From Tetracentron sinense (Eukaryota; Streptophyta; Magnoliopsida; Trochodendrales; Trochodendraceae): a stretch of DNA of 64,000 nt. The position numbers and the translations under genes are program-made. The notes under the pieces are model-generated. The model made no database searches and was not told the DNA's origin. It saw nothing but the letters and a program-made list of their open reading frames with translations. Below are positions 22,301 through 33,739 of the stretch, in pieces (the first letter of the stretch is position 1; each line of letters starts with the position of its first letter). The stretch lies in assembly GCA_015143295.1 (NCBI GenBank), contig CM026570.1, positions 11,246,047-11,310,046 on the forward strand, read 5' to 3'.

Positions 22301-22947
22301 CTGACAAGCAGTGAAGTGGATTATGAGGTACTTGAAGGGTACAATTGATGTCGGAATCTTGTTTGACAAGAGTGACAAATGTGAGGTAGTTGGGTATGTC
22401 GATTCCGATTATGCTGGGGACTTGGACAAGAGGAGGTCTACTACAGGGTACTTGTTTACACTGGGTGGAGGACCAATTTGTTGGAGATCCATGTTGCAGC
22501 CTACTACAGCATTGTCAATGACCGAGGCTGAATACATGGCAGCTTCAGAAGCAACCAAGGAAGCAATCTGGTTGAGAAATTTGGTTGGTGAACTAGGAGT
22601 AAAACTAGAGAAGATGATTCTTCACTGTGACAGTCAAAGTGCCATACACTTGACGAAGAATCAAGTTTACCATTTAAGAACGAAGCACATTAATGTGCGC
22701 TTCCACCTCATAAGAGACGCGATATCTGAGAATGAGATTTTGTTGGAGAAGATTCACACAAGTGAGAACCCTTCAAATATGATGACAAAGCCGGTCACTA
22801 TATCCAAGTTTAATCATTGCTTGAACTTGGTTAACTTTCGATGAGGTAGATGGAAGTCCACACCCTTGAGGGAGGGTGTGAAGACATCTTGGAAGATGCA
22901 GTTATCCTTCACCTAAGGCACAACAGAATTGAAGTCAAGGTGGAAAG

Positions 22948-23263
22948 TGTTAGTTATTGCTCCATTTTAGCAATGGGTGATCAATCGCCCGAAGCGTCAA
23001 GTTTTCCGGAATTTTACTAATTTTGAGTTTTTTTTCCTTATTTAAAGTCTTTTAGAACTTGGGTTTCATAAGAGGAGTTATTAGAAAGGAAGCCAAACTT
23101 TTCTTTGAGAGAGAGAGAGAGTTTGAGAGGTTGAGGAACCATTGTATCTCTTTGCTTTGATTATTAGTGAAGAAGGGATCTCTTCGTGGACGTAGCCCAG
23201 TTGGATGAACCACGTATATCTTGTGTGTTTCTATTTGCATTCTTTAGGTACTCTTTCACCACA
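22948..23263 (+). repeat. Copia 3' LTR
   Basis: 316 bp, partner of the 5' LTR. It lacks part of the CGATCG-rich segment of its partner. Confidence 0.9.
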
Positions 23264-23741
23264 GTCGTTTGGATAGACTTCCCCAACAACTTCTAGCTTT
23301 TGGGAAGTCAAAAGTTGACAAATTAGTATTTGGTTTACCATATTTCATTTGACTTCACGCGGAAGTAAAAAGTCGTAAGAAGACAATTTCCTTAGGTGGT
23401 GTTTGGATAGAATTTTCAAAGAAGAAAAATACTTCCCTAGGAGTTACTTCGTAGGTAGTAATTCTTGAGGAAGTTTGACAAAGTTATTCGAGGGATAAAA
23501 TAATGTTTGGTTTGCACAACTTAAATATGACTTTTAAAAACTCAAAAATCAATTTTGTGTTTGGTATGCACTTATAAAAAGTAACTTTTGAAAATTTTAT
23601 ATATCGTATCAAATTGATATATGATTATTTTCATATATCAACTTTTATAGAATTTGTGATGCCCATAGATATAAAAGAGGAGAAAAAAAAACATGTTTTA
23701 TGCCAGTACATGCACTAGCAGGTAATATAGAAATTACTACA

Positions 23742-23929
23742 CACCGTTGGCCTAGCCCAGTGGTAAAACATCCCCTCACTAGGAGGGAGGTTCTGGGATC
23801 TATCCCGAGGGGTGTTTTATAACCCTTATCCAAGCTTCAAATGTTAGGAATCAACCAACTAACCTCTAGAATAGGTAACCCAAGTTAACCCCAAAGTTGA
23901 GTTATACCTAAAAAAAAAAAAAAAAAAAC
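23742..23929 (+). mobile_element. tRNA-derived SINE with poly(A) tail
   Basis: Head with an A box TAGCCCAGTGGTAAA and a B-box-like GATCTATCCC. The body is about 160 bp and the tail is an A-run of about 19. The 9-bp duplication ATTACTACA flanks it (23733-23741 and 23930-23938). Confidence 0.78.
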
Positions 23930-24177
23930 ATTACTACATCTGGTATTCATGATTTTTCTAATATGTTGGTGTTGGTTCTTTGTAACCTTTGGATACAAAG
24001 ATCATTGTTATTGAGTTTCACTCAATAGCTCCTAACCCAGACTCTAAAATAAGTGCACCCTCTCCGCCTAACCATGAATTAGAAGTACAAGCCCTAGATA
24101 CTCTAAAAACCAAATTATTTATAAACTTGTAACCCTCCATGGTTATTATCGGACTGAGGGAGTCTAGTTATGTCCCT

Positions 24178-24406
24178 GAGGTCACTATGTGTCCCTTTTG
24201 ACACCACTTAATTGTGGTTAAAATTCACCCATCCCCTAGGGTTCACCCACCTATCCTCGGTTTTTAGGGGAAAAAATAATACTTTTTAACCCTAATTAAA
24301 ATTCACTAACTCTTAGGGTTAATTTTTTTAAAGATAGGGAAGCGAACCCTAGGGGTGGGTGAATCTTAACTACAGTTAAGGGATTTCAAAAGGGATACGC
24401 CATCTA
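24178..24406. mobile_element. Palindromic MITE, GTCCC/GGTTAA family, copy 1
   Basis: Left GAGGTCACTATGTGTCCC, then TGTGGTTAAAATTCACC. The right end is the inverted equivalent: GGTGAATCTTAACTACAG and AAGGGATACGCCATC. Members of the same family lie at 24500-24665 (weak), 29848-30072 (best), 33250-33386, and one arm at 58375-58460. Confidence 0.55.
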
Positions 24407-25171
24407 GGGGTGAGTGATTGAGAAGAGATCTTGGCATCTGCCAAAGTTAACCCATTGCATTTATAATAAAGCCCTGAGATGAGGAACCCAATGTCCTCTT
24501 CTAAGCTGACCAAGTGTCCCCATGTCCCTTTTAACACCTTTTTAATCATGGTTAAGCTTAATTAAATTGAAACTAATAATTTTACTTTTTTGTTTTTTTA
24601 AAAACCATGGTTAAATGTAGAGGGTGAGTGAATCTAACCACAATTGATGGATGGTAAAATGATGGAATGGAGCAATGAGATCCCGGGGTAAGCTTCTAAG
24701 CTGACCCAGGGTCCGTTTTCCATTTCCCTTTATAATACTACAAGGATCTAAGCTCAATCAGTGGTTGGGTCCCACACTTAAGTGGGTTGGTCCAAAACTT
24801 TCTTCTTATTACTCCAAAGGCTTACAAGTGATTGTTGTACGCTTGTATTATGCATTATCGTTCCACCGGCTCTTCTCTTCCGTCAACTTCTTGCCGAAGT
24901 TGAAAATTTTACTTCCCGCCGAAGCTAGTCCCTTTGGCTTCTTGGGGAAATAAGGAAATTGCCTTCTTACGATTTTTTACTTCCACGTGAAGTCAAATGA
25001 AAAATGGTAAACCAAACACTAATTTGTCAACTTTCAGGAGGGACCCATTTCACATGGTGGGCCCCACCTGAAATCCTATTCTTGGGAAGCGGGGTCACGA
25101 CCCTGGGACGATCTCAATCATCTAACAATATATATTTCCTAATTAGCAGGGCCGGAGCTAGGCTTTTCTAA

Positions 25172-25191
25172 GGGGGGGGGGGGGGGGGGGG
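25172..25191. repeat. Homopolymer G run
   Basis: About 20 consecutive G, possibly an assembly-sensitive site. Confidence 0.9.
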
Positions 25192-25199
25192 ATTATTGA

Positions 25200-25727
25200 T
25201 TTTGGGGGGGATGATTATTCAGGTATGAAATATTTTGGATGTAGGGGATGGGTTTCGGGGCGTAGACCCCGATTTTTTTTTTTTTTTTTTATGACTAAGT
25301 TCTTGGACCATTTCATACATATCTTACGGGTATTGTTTCTTATTTATGAGGAAGCTGACCCATTTCCCATTGTTATGCCTGTTAAATAATTAAATGAAAT
25401 GATATAAAAGATAGCACTATAAGAAAAAGGTTCATTGCTCACGATTTCTATCCGTGACCCTAAGACGTTGATTATGGTTATCGCGTGCAGACCGAACCAC
25501 AACCTTTTTACGCGTGATCATAAGTATTTAAATATTACGATTTTCATATTGATCGTGATTGTTATGTATATTAACGATCACGGTTTTATCCGTGATTGAA
25601 TATCATAAAAACCGAGATTATTCCCTTTGAAAATAGTTTTTTCACCTATTTTAGATCACGTTTTATTAGGCTAAATCGTGATTGTTTTTATTCCATAGAG
25701 TGTCGATCGATCAGCGCTGGTGATGCC
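25200..25727. repeat. Truncated array unit ending in a cut CACTA element
   Basis: 25200-25414 matches 32350-32564 of block C. A CACTA terminus follows at 25415 (CACTATAAGAAAAAGG), preceded by TAG. The CACTA copy stops abruptly near 25700, and block B begins at 25728. This marks a duplication junction. Confidence 0.65.
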
Positions 25728-28700
25728 GATGTGAAGGTCTCAAGCGTGAAAGAGAGTTTATGAGATCAGGAAGTACAATTCTCAGAGGATGGCATTCCTA
25801 AACGTATTTGTTCAGGTTTTAGTGTTGTACCAGAAGAAGTTTAGAATGGATTAGTTTCTTCATTTCTCATGCAGATGAGCATTTGTAACTTTTTAATGAT
25901 AATTTCATCATTTGAATGCTCTCTTAGATATGGCTCTTTCTTAAGTCTGCTCAGATGACCCGATGGTCAATTTCCTTATCCTCTCTGGAGTCGCCCTTCT
26001 CTGTCCTTTAACTGATCTTACTTTTGTCATTGTGACTAGGAGTGGAACCCAGTGAGTCCTGTTACAATAGGTTTGCCTTCAAATAAGAAGCTCTATCATA
26101 CCTATTGCTCTTCTTTACAAATTTTCTGGTGTGATAATTGGATGCCTTTTAAGAGCAATAACCTACTCCTTGTGGCGAGGAATGTATTGCTCCTTGGCCC
26201 ACAGTTTCACAAAGCCCCTTTAACTGCCCTTGAACTATGGTTAACAAGTTTTAACCCCTATGATTTAACGACGGTCAATTAGATGCTTTAATCCTAAGGG
26301 TTAGTGAATCTTAACACCACTGTTAACGTCATTTTTTCTTGTGGCTGAAGCCCATCCAGGGCCCCTCACATGGAATGAAGCAACTGGATGAAGTCCATTT
26401 CTGTAATGAGCCTCAGAATTCGGACTGGACTTGGATTGCTATTTAATGAGTATAGCATAATCCACTTAGCCTTTAGTTACTGAGCCTAAGTACCTTGACT
26501 TGTTTTTGTCTTTCGCATCGGCCCATTAATTGGTCCAGAATTGCTTGGACCCAATAGGTCTGTCTACCCGAACCATTCTTTTGACAATCCGGGTACCCGT
26601 TTATTTCATTCCTCAGATACGTATATTATAAATAGACAAGAGGACCAACGAGACAGACTGCATTGCAAGAAAAACCTTGAAGATTAAGAAAGCAAAACAA
26701 TCTATTTCATCTTCTTCAAAATCTGAGACCATGAACAAGGATCATGGCTAAAGAAGGATAAGAACGTTCGAAGTTGTTACCATTTTGAGCAGGGTCGATC
26801 TTTGAATGTTCTGAATCTTCTCGAGCCATGGAAATTGTTCAAGGCTTACAATCTTTGAAAGAGATAAAATGGGTTGTGAGCTTTCTTGATCTTTATTGAT
26901 TTTGAGTTCAAAGATGTCATCACAACCTGCTAGACCTGAAGAATTTACCTTCAAGAAGGTGAGAATGGAGAACAGAATTCCGGAGAAGGCCCCGCTGTTG
27001 TGTGATCAGAATTGAAAAGAAGTGAAGGTTTTAAATGGATATAATTCTGGTTTTCGTGAGAATCTATGGGAAAAATCATCATCTTTATGGTGTTCTTTAA
27101 TTTATGAAACAGAACTGTTTACTTGATCAGAAATCATATAGTTAAGTAATAAGGGTAATGGCATTATGTTGTTTCATATTATTATTGAGTCTTTGAAGGA
27201 GATAAAAATTGGGTTTCAGAGCTTTCTTCACATTGATAGGTTTTCTTGTTGATTGGAATGGCCTGTCCCATTAACCCAGTATTCTTCAAGATTCTCAGAT
27301 CTCTATTATTCTTTAGTTTCTTCATTAGTAATTTTGCATATTCTTCAAACTGAATGCATGGAAGTATGCAAAGGTTCATTTTCAAGAATAATTTCATATA
27401 TTTTTGAAGCTTGAACTTTTGTTTCATGGGGGTATCACATTTATTTTTTTAAGAAACTTTCGCACATATATTCTTAAGTTTCTGGAGAAACTTTTTTGTC
27501 CCCATTTCTAGTCATATTTATGTTGTGTATTTCTTGCTGAGGCATGCTGAACAGTTCTGAACTCAACAGTTCTACAATCATCCGAGCACAGCATTAATTA
27601 AGTTTTAACCCATCAAATTGGATCCAAGCACGGGTGATATAGCTCAATTATCTAACCATATTTGTTATTATTAAATATTCATAATCAGTAGGGATGATGA
27701 TTAGGGATGATGATTGCTTGAAAATGGTAGTAATTGCTTATAGATTTTGTGGAGAATGATTAGTTGGATGCGAAATATTTTGGATGTAAAGGATGAGGTT
27801 TGGGAATGTAGACCCTCTCCCTTTTTCTTTTGACAATTAAGTTCTTGGGTCATTTCATACATAACCTACCTCTTTAACTGTTGTTAAGTTGCTTATCAAC
27901 AGTTAAAGGGGGAATAAAATGAGAAGGCATTTGGCTAGCTAACTGAACATGGGGCCGGCTAGCTAATCACTATTCTATCTTTTATATCATTTCATTTAAT
28001 TATTTAACATGATATTGGTTAATCTTAATCAACATAAGGTCGATATTTTTTTCTTAAAAATCAAGATTAAATGGATGAACCCTACCGATGAGTGAATCTT
28101 AACCACAATTAGTGGATGTTAAAGGGGTTACATGGCAACCTATAAACTGCACATTCGAGTAGGTAGCCGTATGTTAAATAATTAAATATATAGTATAATT
28201 TTTCTGTAGGGGAGAACTGCTCCCTTGTCTCATAAACTGAATGGTGCAGTTTACTGAAGAGATGACCTCAATTTTCCTTAATTTTCCTTCCTCCTTAAAT
28301 ACTATTTAATTACCGTAGGAGTTGATTTCCGTCTTCCAGATTTCTATTTCTTGGCCATACACGAGTGCAGAGCCCAAGGTTTTTTATTTTAATTAAATAG
28401 AAAATTAATTTTGTTAAAAATAATACAAATAATTAATTAATTGAACAAATTAAAAAAACTTATTTTTTATATTTGGAATAAAATTGAATTAAAAAAATAT
28501 TATTTTTAACTGTCAACTAAATATTTTTAAACAACATATGTACTATAAATGAGATTTTTTGGGATTCAATTTGGTTTCACCCTCACCAGACCATCATTTG
28601 CCCGATAGAGCCTATTTAACTGCCCTATATCTTGGTTTGAATTTTTTTAACTTTTATGATTATTATTATTATTATTTAATAGCTAAGGTTACATGGTTGA

Positions 28701-29347
28701 GCCCAAGAGGAGTGTTAAAACGGACACACATGTGGAACGAAAATTTTCCTTAGCGAACATTCCTGTTTACACGATTATAAAACTTTTACAACCAAGGTCA
28801 CCAAAAGGAAAAGACACCCTTTTTAGGAAGAAGGTAGTCCATCATGCTCATCAGCCACATGGTAACCTCAAAATACATGGTTGATGTCTTGATGAGAAAC
28901 TAATAAAATCCATAGCAAACAAAATTGCAGAAAGTAAGAAAGCGTGAGTTAGATCTGCTACCAAGAATTACAAATATTTTTATCTCAAGCAAAATTAAAG
29001 AAAATCGATTACATTCAGGGGCGGAGCCACATGGGGCCAGGGGGGCTGAAGCCCCCGGCAGAGCCAGGGGACTCTAGCCCCCCGCCTAAACATCCGAGAA
29101 AAAATGTATTCTTTGCGGACACAAATAGATTCGTTAGCTAATGAACTTGACCCTCAAAAAAAAAAAATCGGGGACTATGCCCCCCAAACCCCCATTGTTA
29201 GCCCTATGCAAGAGAATCCTGGCTCCACCCCTGATTACAGTTGCTGAGTCCATATGCAACTACATAGACAAAAACAGAAAAAAAATCTAAGCAATAACCA
29301 AGTAATTTTTTTTTTTTTAATTCTATCAGAAAGGTAAAATTAATTAA
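25728..29347. repeat. Duplication array, block B
   Basis: Sister of block A, beginning in the copied tail of the TATA stop exon (last 11 codons plus stop, one visible amino-acid change) and its 3' UTR. It lacks the two MITEs of block A but has gained a hAT MITE at 29016-29233. It has no splice acceptor and no upstream TATA exon, so it is not a second gene. Confidence 0.8.
29016..29233. mobile_element. hAT-type MITE (218 bp)
   Basis: Terminal inverted repeats CAGGGGCGGAGCCA and TGGCTCCACCCCTG. The 8-bp flanks ATTACATT (29008-29015) and ATTACAGT (29234-29241) differ by one base. Block A keeps the empty site GATTACAGTTGCTGAG near 18858. Confidence 0.82.
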
Positions 29348-29847
29348 AGAGCTTAATTTTGAGCCGGAGCTCTGCTTCACGGTGTTGAAGCGGATCTCTC
29401 TTATTTACACAAGGTTGGTGACACGATTATAATTACTGAAGAAGGCTTGGGCAATTTGCCAACACACATAATTATAACATTGCTACCGTCCCAATGTAAA
29501 AAGGGGGAGCTCTGCTCAAAACCATGACAGACCTCCTCTTCGTATTTAAACTGTTATTAATTAAATAAAGAACAATCGGCTGCCATCACTAAGTAGGGTA
29601 TTGTAGCTTTTTGGCAGCTACTAATTTGAAAGGGGCATTTTAGTAAGAAAAATAAGTATGTTGAGTAAAAAGCTTTTCTACAAAGGGTATTTATGGAATT
29701 CGAAAATGTTGGTTGACACGAACTACTCTCACTTTTTTCATACGGTATAGATTAGTCCCCCCCTACGGTATAGATTAGTCCCCCCCCCAAATTGTTGTGT
29801 ATCTTCATTGTCTAACTAGGACTCCTTAGAGTCTGGTTATGCCATTG
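29348..29847. other. Non-coding spacer in the array
   Basis: No gene seen. A GAGCTCTGCT phrase appears near 29369 and 29507. A short tandem of TACGGTATAGATTAGTCCCCCC occurs near 29740-29790. Confidence 0.4.
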
Positions 29848-30072
29848 AGGTCGCCACATGTCCCTATTGACACCCTTAACTGCGGTTAAAATTCACCAAT
29901 TAGGGTTCACTTATTAATTTTTGGTTTTTAAAATAAAAAAATATTGAAAATTTTTTAACCTTAGGAGTTAGTGAATTTTAACCAAGGTTTGAAATTTATT
30001 TCAAAAAATCAAGGATAGGTGGGTGAATCTTAACCACAGTTAAGGGATATCAATAGGGACACATGGCGACCT
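29848..30072. mobile_element. Palindromic MITE, GTCCC/GGTTAA family, copy 2
   Basis: Best preserved member: AGGTCGCCACATGTCCCTAT at the left and ATAGGGACACATGGCGACCT at the right. The inner arms are GCGGTTAAAATTCACC and GGTGAATCTTAACCACAG. It is 225 bp with no coding capacity. The target duplication is not evident. Confidence 0.7.
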
Positions 30073-30325
30073 AAAGGGGCATAACCGGAAATTTTCTCAA
30101 AAAGTGTTTACCAATTTTATTTTCTCTAGGGCAACGCTCCTGACCCCCAAGTTCCATACCCTCAAATCCAATAGTTTTTTTATACATGTATTTTGCCCCC
30201 CCCTCCCCCCAAATGAAAATTTTCTACATCCACCCTGTACATGACAGTTGTAAAACTGGTAATTCCTATTTTACAGCGGGTGGATGGAATTTTGCATTTC
30301 CTTTAAGATGTCTCAGGGATGTGAA

Positions 30326-31225
30326 TTTAGGGCTGTCAATCCGCCCTCCGATTAAGTGGTCTACCACTCCAAAGCCCCAAATTATAGGGCTTGTTTTTCT
30401 TTTCCTAGGGCCTGAGGGCAGGGTGAGGCCTGCTTTTGAAAAACCCTCTAATTTGAGGGTCGGGCTTTGTAATGCCTAGGTACTGCCCTCCTCAATACTC
30501 ACCATCTAATTAATATATTATATAGTAAATATATAAATGTATTATATATATATATAATATGAGGATATTGTCTCTTCATCAAGTCTCTAAGATCTAAGTT
30601 CAACAGTAAAAAAGTGAGGTTATGATGATAATTTCCACCAAACTCTGTATTTTAAGCTCCTTACTAACTTAACAGCTGAGGTAGTAAGTATTCCTAAGTA
30701 TCAAAAAAAAAGTGTGGAAAAGAGCAAGCTATTAGAAACATTTATAAGGAGTAAAATATAAAATTTAGTATCCCCAAAACACAACGTTATGTGTGAAAAA
30801 TATTATTGCGACAAGTTCAAAGAAAAATAATGATTATGATTTTTTAAGGTATGTAGATGAAATGAGTCGAATTACCGATGTTTATAATTAAATTAGAGTT
30901 AAATTAGTATTTGAAAGAATCAAGTGATAAATCTATAAAGTTTGCTATATTGCTTTTCTAAAAATTTAATTTACTAAATTATCAAATTTTATTGATGATG
31001 ACCCGAAACATTTTAGTGATTCCAATTTCAATAGTTGCTTTTGAATTTGCATTTAGTACTGGATGGAAAATGCTAGGCCAATTTAGGAGTTCTTTAAAAT
31101 CAGGCACGGTAGAAACTTTAGTTTGTTGTCAAGATTGGGTTCATTCAGAGGATAGTGATTCATGGGATATGTTAAAGTTAGACGCATCGAATGACGATTT
31201 AGATAGTTAAACACAAGGTAGATTG
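30326..31225 (+). mobile_element. hAT transposon remnant with transposase C-terminus
   Basis: It starts with AGGGCTGTCAAT, a phrase common at hAT ends. The frame 30992-31210 encodes a hAT dimerisation-domain tail: ARN-like start TRNILVIPISIVAFEFAFST, then a WVHSED-type ending. The rest of the transposase is absent. A sister copy lies at 33740-35060. Confidence 0.65.
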
Positions 31226-31958
31226 AGTTTTATTTAGTAAAAGTTATATATTAAAAATAATAGTTATATTTATATTTTACTCATGATCATGTAAGAAGAC
31301 GAGAGGGTATTGGATCGATCTATGAATGTTCTGAACCTTGTCGAGCGATGGAAATGGTTCAAGGCTTATAATCTTTGAAAGAGATTAAATGGGTTGTGAG
31401 CTTTCTTGATCTTTATAGGTTTATTGTTCAAAGATGTTATCACAAGGTGTTGGACCTGAATAATTTACCTTCAAGAAGGTGAGAATGGAGAATAGAATTC
31501 TCGAGAAGGTCCTGCTGTTGTGGGATCAGAAGCGAAAAGAAGTGAAGGTTTTTAAATGGATAGAATTCTGGTTTTTGTGATATAATATTCTATGGTCATC
31601 TTTATGGTGCTCTTTAATTCATGAAACAGTATTGAAGTATGGCACAAAAAATGGCATTATGTTGTTTCATATTATTATTATTATTGAGTCTTTGAAAGAG
31701 ATTAAAATTGGGTTTCTGAGCTTTCTTCATATTGATAGGTTTTCTTGTTGATTGGAATGACATGTCCCATTAACCCAGTATTCTTTTAGACACTCAGATC
31801 TCTATTATTCTTTAGCTTATTCATTAGTAATTTAGAATGTTCTTCAAGATGAATTTTGGATGGAAGTATGCAGAGGTTCATTTTCAAGGGGTTCTGTAAA
31901 GAATGGTAGAATGATTTCATATTTTGAAGCTTGAACATTTGTTTCATGGGGGGTTCCA

Positions 31959-32137
31959 CCTTTTTTTTGTTGATAACCGTGGATATCCTGAGCCTTTAAA
32001 GCTCAGACTAATCCCACGGACTACATAGGGAATACCCCAACCCCATGCAACCGTTAGTGAGGGGAGCCAGGAATCGAACTCGAGACCTCCAAGTTTATAG
32101 TTCGTCCAAGTGACCACTGGGCTACACCTCGTGGGTT
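31959..32137 (-). mobile_element. tRNA-derived SINE
   Basis: Read on the minus strand: an A box TAGCCCAGTGGTCAC, a B box GAGTTCGATTCC, and a poly(A) tail (T-run at 31961). The 10-bp duplication GGGGGTTCCA flanks it (31949-31958 and 32138-32147). Block A keeps the empty site GGGGGGTTCCACATTC near 16471. Confidence 0.85.
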
Positions 32138-32564
32138 GGGGGTTCCATATTCATTTTGAAGAAACTTTCGCACATATATTGTTAAGTTTCTGCAGAAAAA
32201 CCGAATGGACTTTTTTTCTCACCCTTTTTTTGTGTGAAGATTTTTTAAACACACACTACTCATAAGTGACTTATGGTAGTTCTCATTGGTATTCTTCTCC
32301 TTTCTCCATTTCATGTCATATTTTTGTTGGTGTATTTCTTGATGAGGCATGCCATATGGTAGTGGATGATTAGTCAACGTATGAAATATTTTGGATGTAG
32401 GGGATGGGGTTCGGGGCGTAGACCTCAAATTTTTTTTTGATGATTAAGTTCTTGGACCATTTCATACATATCTTACGGGTATTGTTTCTTATTTATGAGG
32501 AAGCTGACCCTTTTCCCATCGTTATGCCTTGTTAAATAATTAAATGAAATGGTATAAAAGATAG

Positions 32565-33196
32565 CACTACAAGAAAAATGCTCATCGCTCACGATTTCTA
32601 TCCGTGACCCTAAGACGTTAATTATGGTTACTGCGCACAGACCGAACCACGAGCTTTTGATGCGTGTTCGTATGTATTTAAATATTACGATTTTTATATT
32701 GACCATGATTGTTATGAATATTAACGATCACGGTTTTATCCGTGATTGAATATCATAAAAATTGAGATTATTCCCTTTGAAAATGGTTTCTTCACCTATT
32801 TTAGATCACATTTTATTAGGCTAAATCGCGATTTTTTTAATTCCAAAATCACAATTGCAACCATTAATTGTTGAACCGTGATCGCAATTAAAAAATAATT
32901 AACTAAAGTTAGACGAAACACTAGTCTTACAATCATGGTTAAAATAATAACCGTGATTTATATATTTAACCGTGGTTTAATAAAATAGTTTTATCACGGT
33001 AAAATAATAATTGTGAGCTTATATTTCCCGTGAAAAATATTTATCACCGTTTCTATTAAAACCGTGAAGGAAACACTTGTCAAACATTTTTCGTCATCTT
33101 TGTCATGCTTTATAAGAGATTCTATTATCATTCTAGTGTAAACCGTCATTGATCTTGAAAATGCAACCATGATGAATGAGCATTCTTGTAGTAGTG
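32565..33196. mobile_element. Non-autonomous CACTA (En/Spm) element
   Basis: 632 bp, from CACTACAAGAAAAATGCTCA to the inverse TGAGCATTCTTGTAGTAGTG, flanked by the 3-bp duplication TAG. Subterminal sequence is rich in repeated CACGATT/CGTGATT-like words, as expected for transposase-binding sites. No transposase is present. Confidence 0.85.
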
Positions 33197-33739
33197 TAGA
33201 TTAGTGATTAGCCAACCTCGCATTCGGTTAGCTAGCTGAATACCTTCTCCTTTTGTCCCCTTTTAACCGTGGTTAAGCTTAATTAATTTAAAGTTATTAT
33301 TTTTTTTCTAAAAATCAAGGTTGAATGAATGAACCCTTGGGATGAGTGAATCTTAACCACAGTTAGTGAGTGTTAAAAGGAGACGGTCTCGATTTTCCTC
33401 CCTCCTTAGATACTATTTAAGAGTACTGCTAGCCCCAAACGCACCAAGTCAATTTTCTCCACAGATGCAGTATTGGTGCAACATGTGGTCTTGCTACCCA
33501 ATAACATGAGATATGCTGACACTTGTTGCCCCCACCTTGCTTCTAAGGGAGGCCTGCGACTGGCGCCAGCTAGAATTTTAATTATTTAATTACCAAAGGT
33601 GTTGGTTTTTGTTTTCCTTCAACATATTTTCATTTCTTGGCCATACATGACAATTGTGAAACTATGAATTTCTTCACCAATTTTACGGTCGGTGAATGGA
33701 ATTTTACAATTTATTTAAGATCTCTCAAGGATGTGATTA

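Larger units (their letters stand above)
18972..23263 (+). mobile_element. Copia LTR retrotransposon relic (Tork/Tnt1-like)
   Basis: The LTRs (18972-19305 and 22948-23263) begin TGTTAGTTATTGCTCC and end TTTCACCACA. The target duplication GTCGT is perfect (18967-18971, 23264-23268). The primer-binding site TTGGTATCAAAGCC follows the 5' LTR. Visible parts in order: gag (about 19340-19740), a protease/GAG-preintegrase trace (about 19790-20250), integrase core (about 20370-20800), reverse transcriptase with YVDD (about 21330-22300) and RNase H (to about 22840). A purine tract AAGGTGGAAAG precedes the 3' LTR. It is heavily broken and shorter than a full element. LTR divergence by eye is about 6-7%, so a few million years old. 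Confidence 0.9.
23308..25035. repeat. Inverted-repeat pair (about 90-bp arms)
   Basis: The arms 23308-23395 and 24951-25035 are reverse complements at about 90% by eye, sharing GTTGACAAATTAGT and TTTCATTTGACTTCACG. The left side begins next to GGTGTCGTTTGGATAG, a phrase typical of hAT/Harbinger MITE ends. This is probably a larger MITE later filled by other insertions, including the SINE at 23742 and the palindromic element at 24178. Confidence 0.5.
31308..33647. repeat. Duplication array, block C
   Basis: Matches block A from about 15811 to 18190, but lacks the TATA tail and TATA-box leader. It has gained a SINE (31959-32137) and contains a whole CACTA element (32565-33196). It ends at CCATACATGA, where the second hAT copy begins. 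Confidence 0.7.

Noticed and set aside
25172-25191. G-quadruplex regulatory element
   Set aside because: A single uninterrupted G-run in repeat debris with no nearby gene; most likely replication slippage or an assembly-sensitive homopolymer.
25728-25764. Possible second TATA gene or alternative terminal exon
   Set aside because: Only the last codons and 3' UTR are copied. No splice acceptor or upstream exon sequence precedes it; a truncated CACTA element does.
30186-30479. 97-codon plus-strand frame
   Set aside because: It overlaps the non-coding 5' part of the hAT remnant, and the sister copy at about 33640 does not keep the frame.
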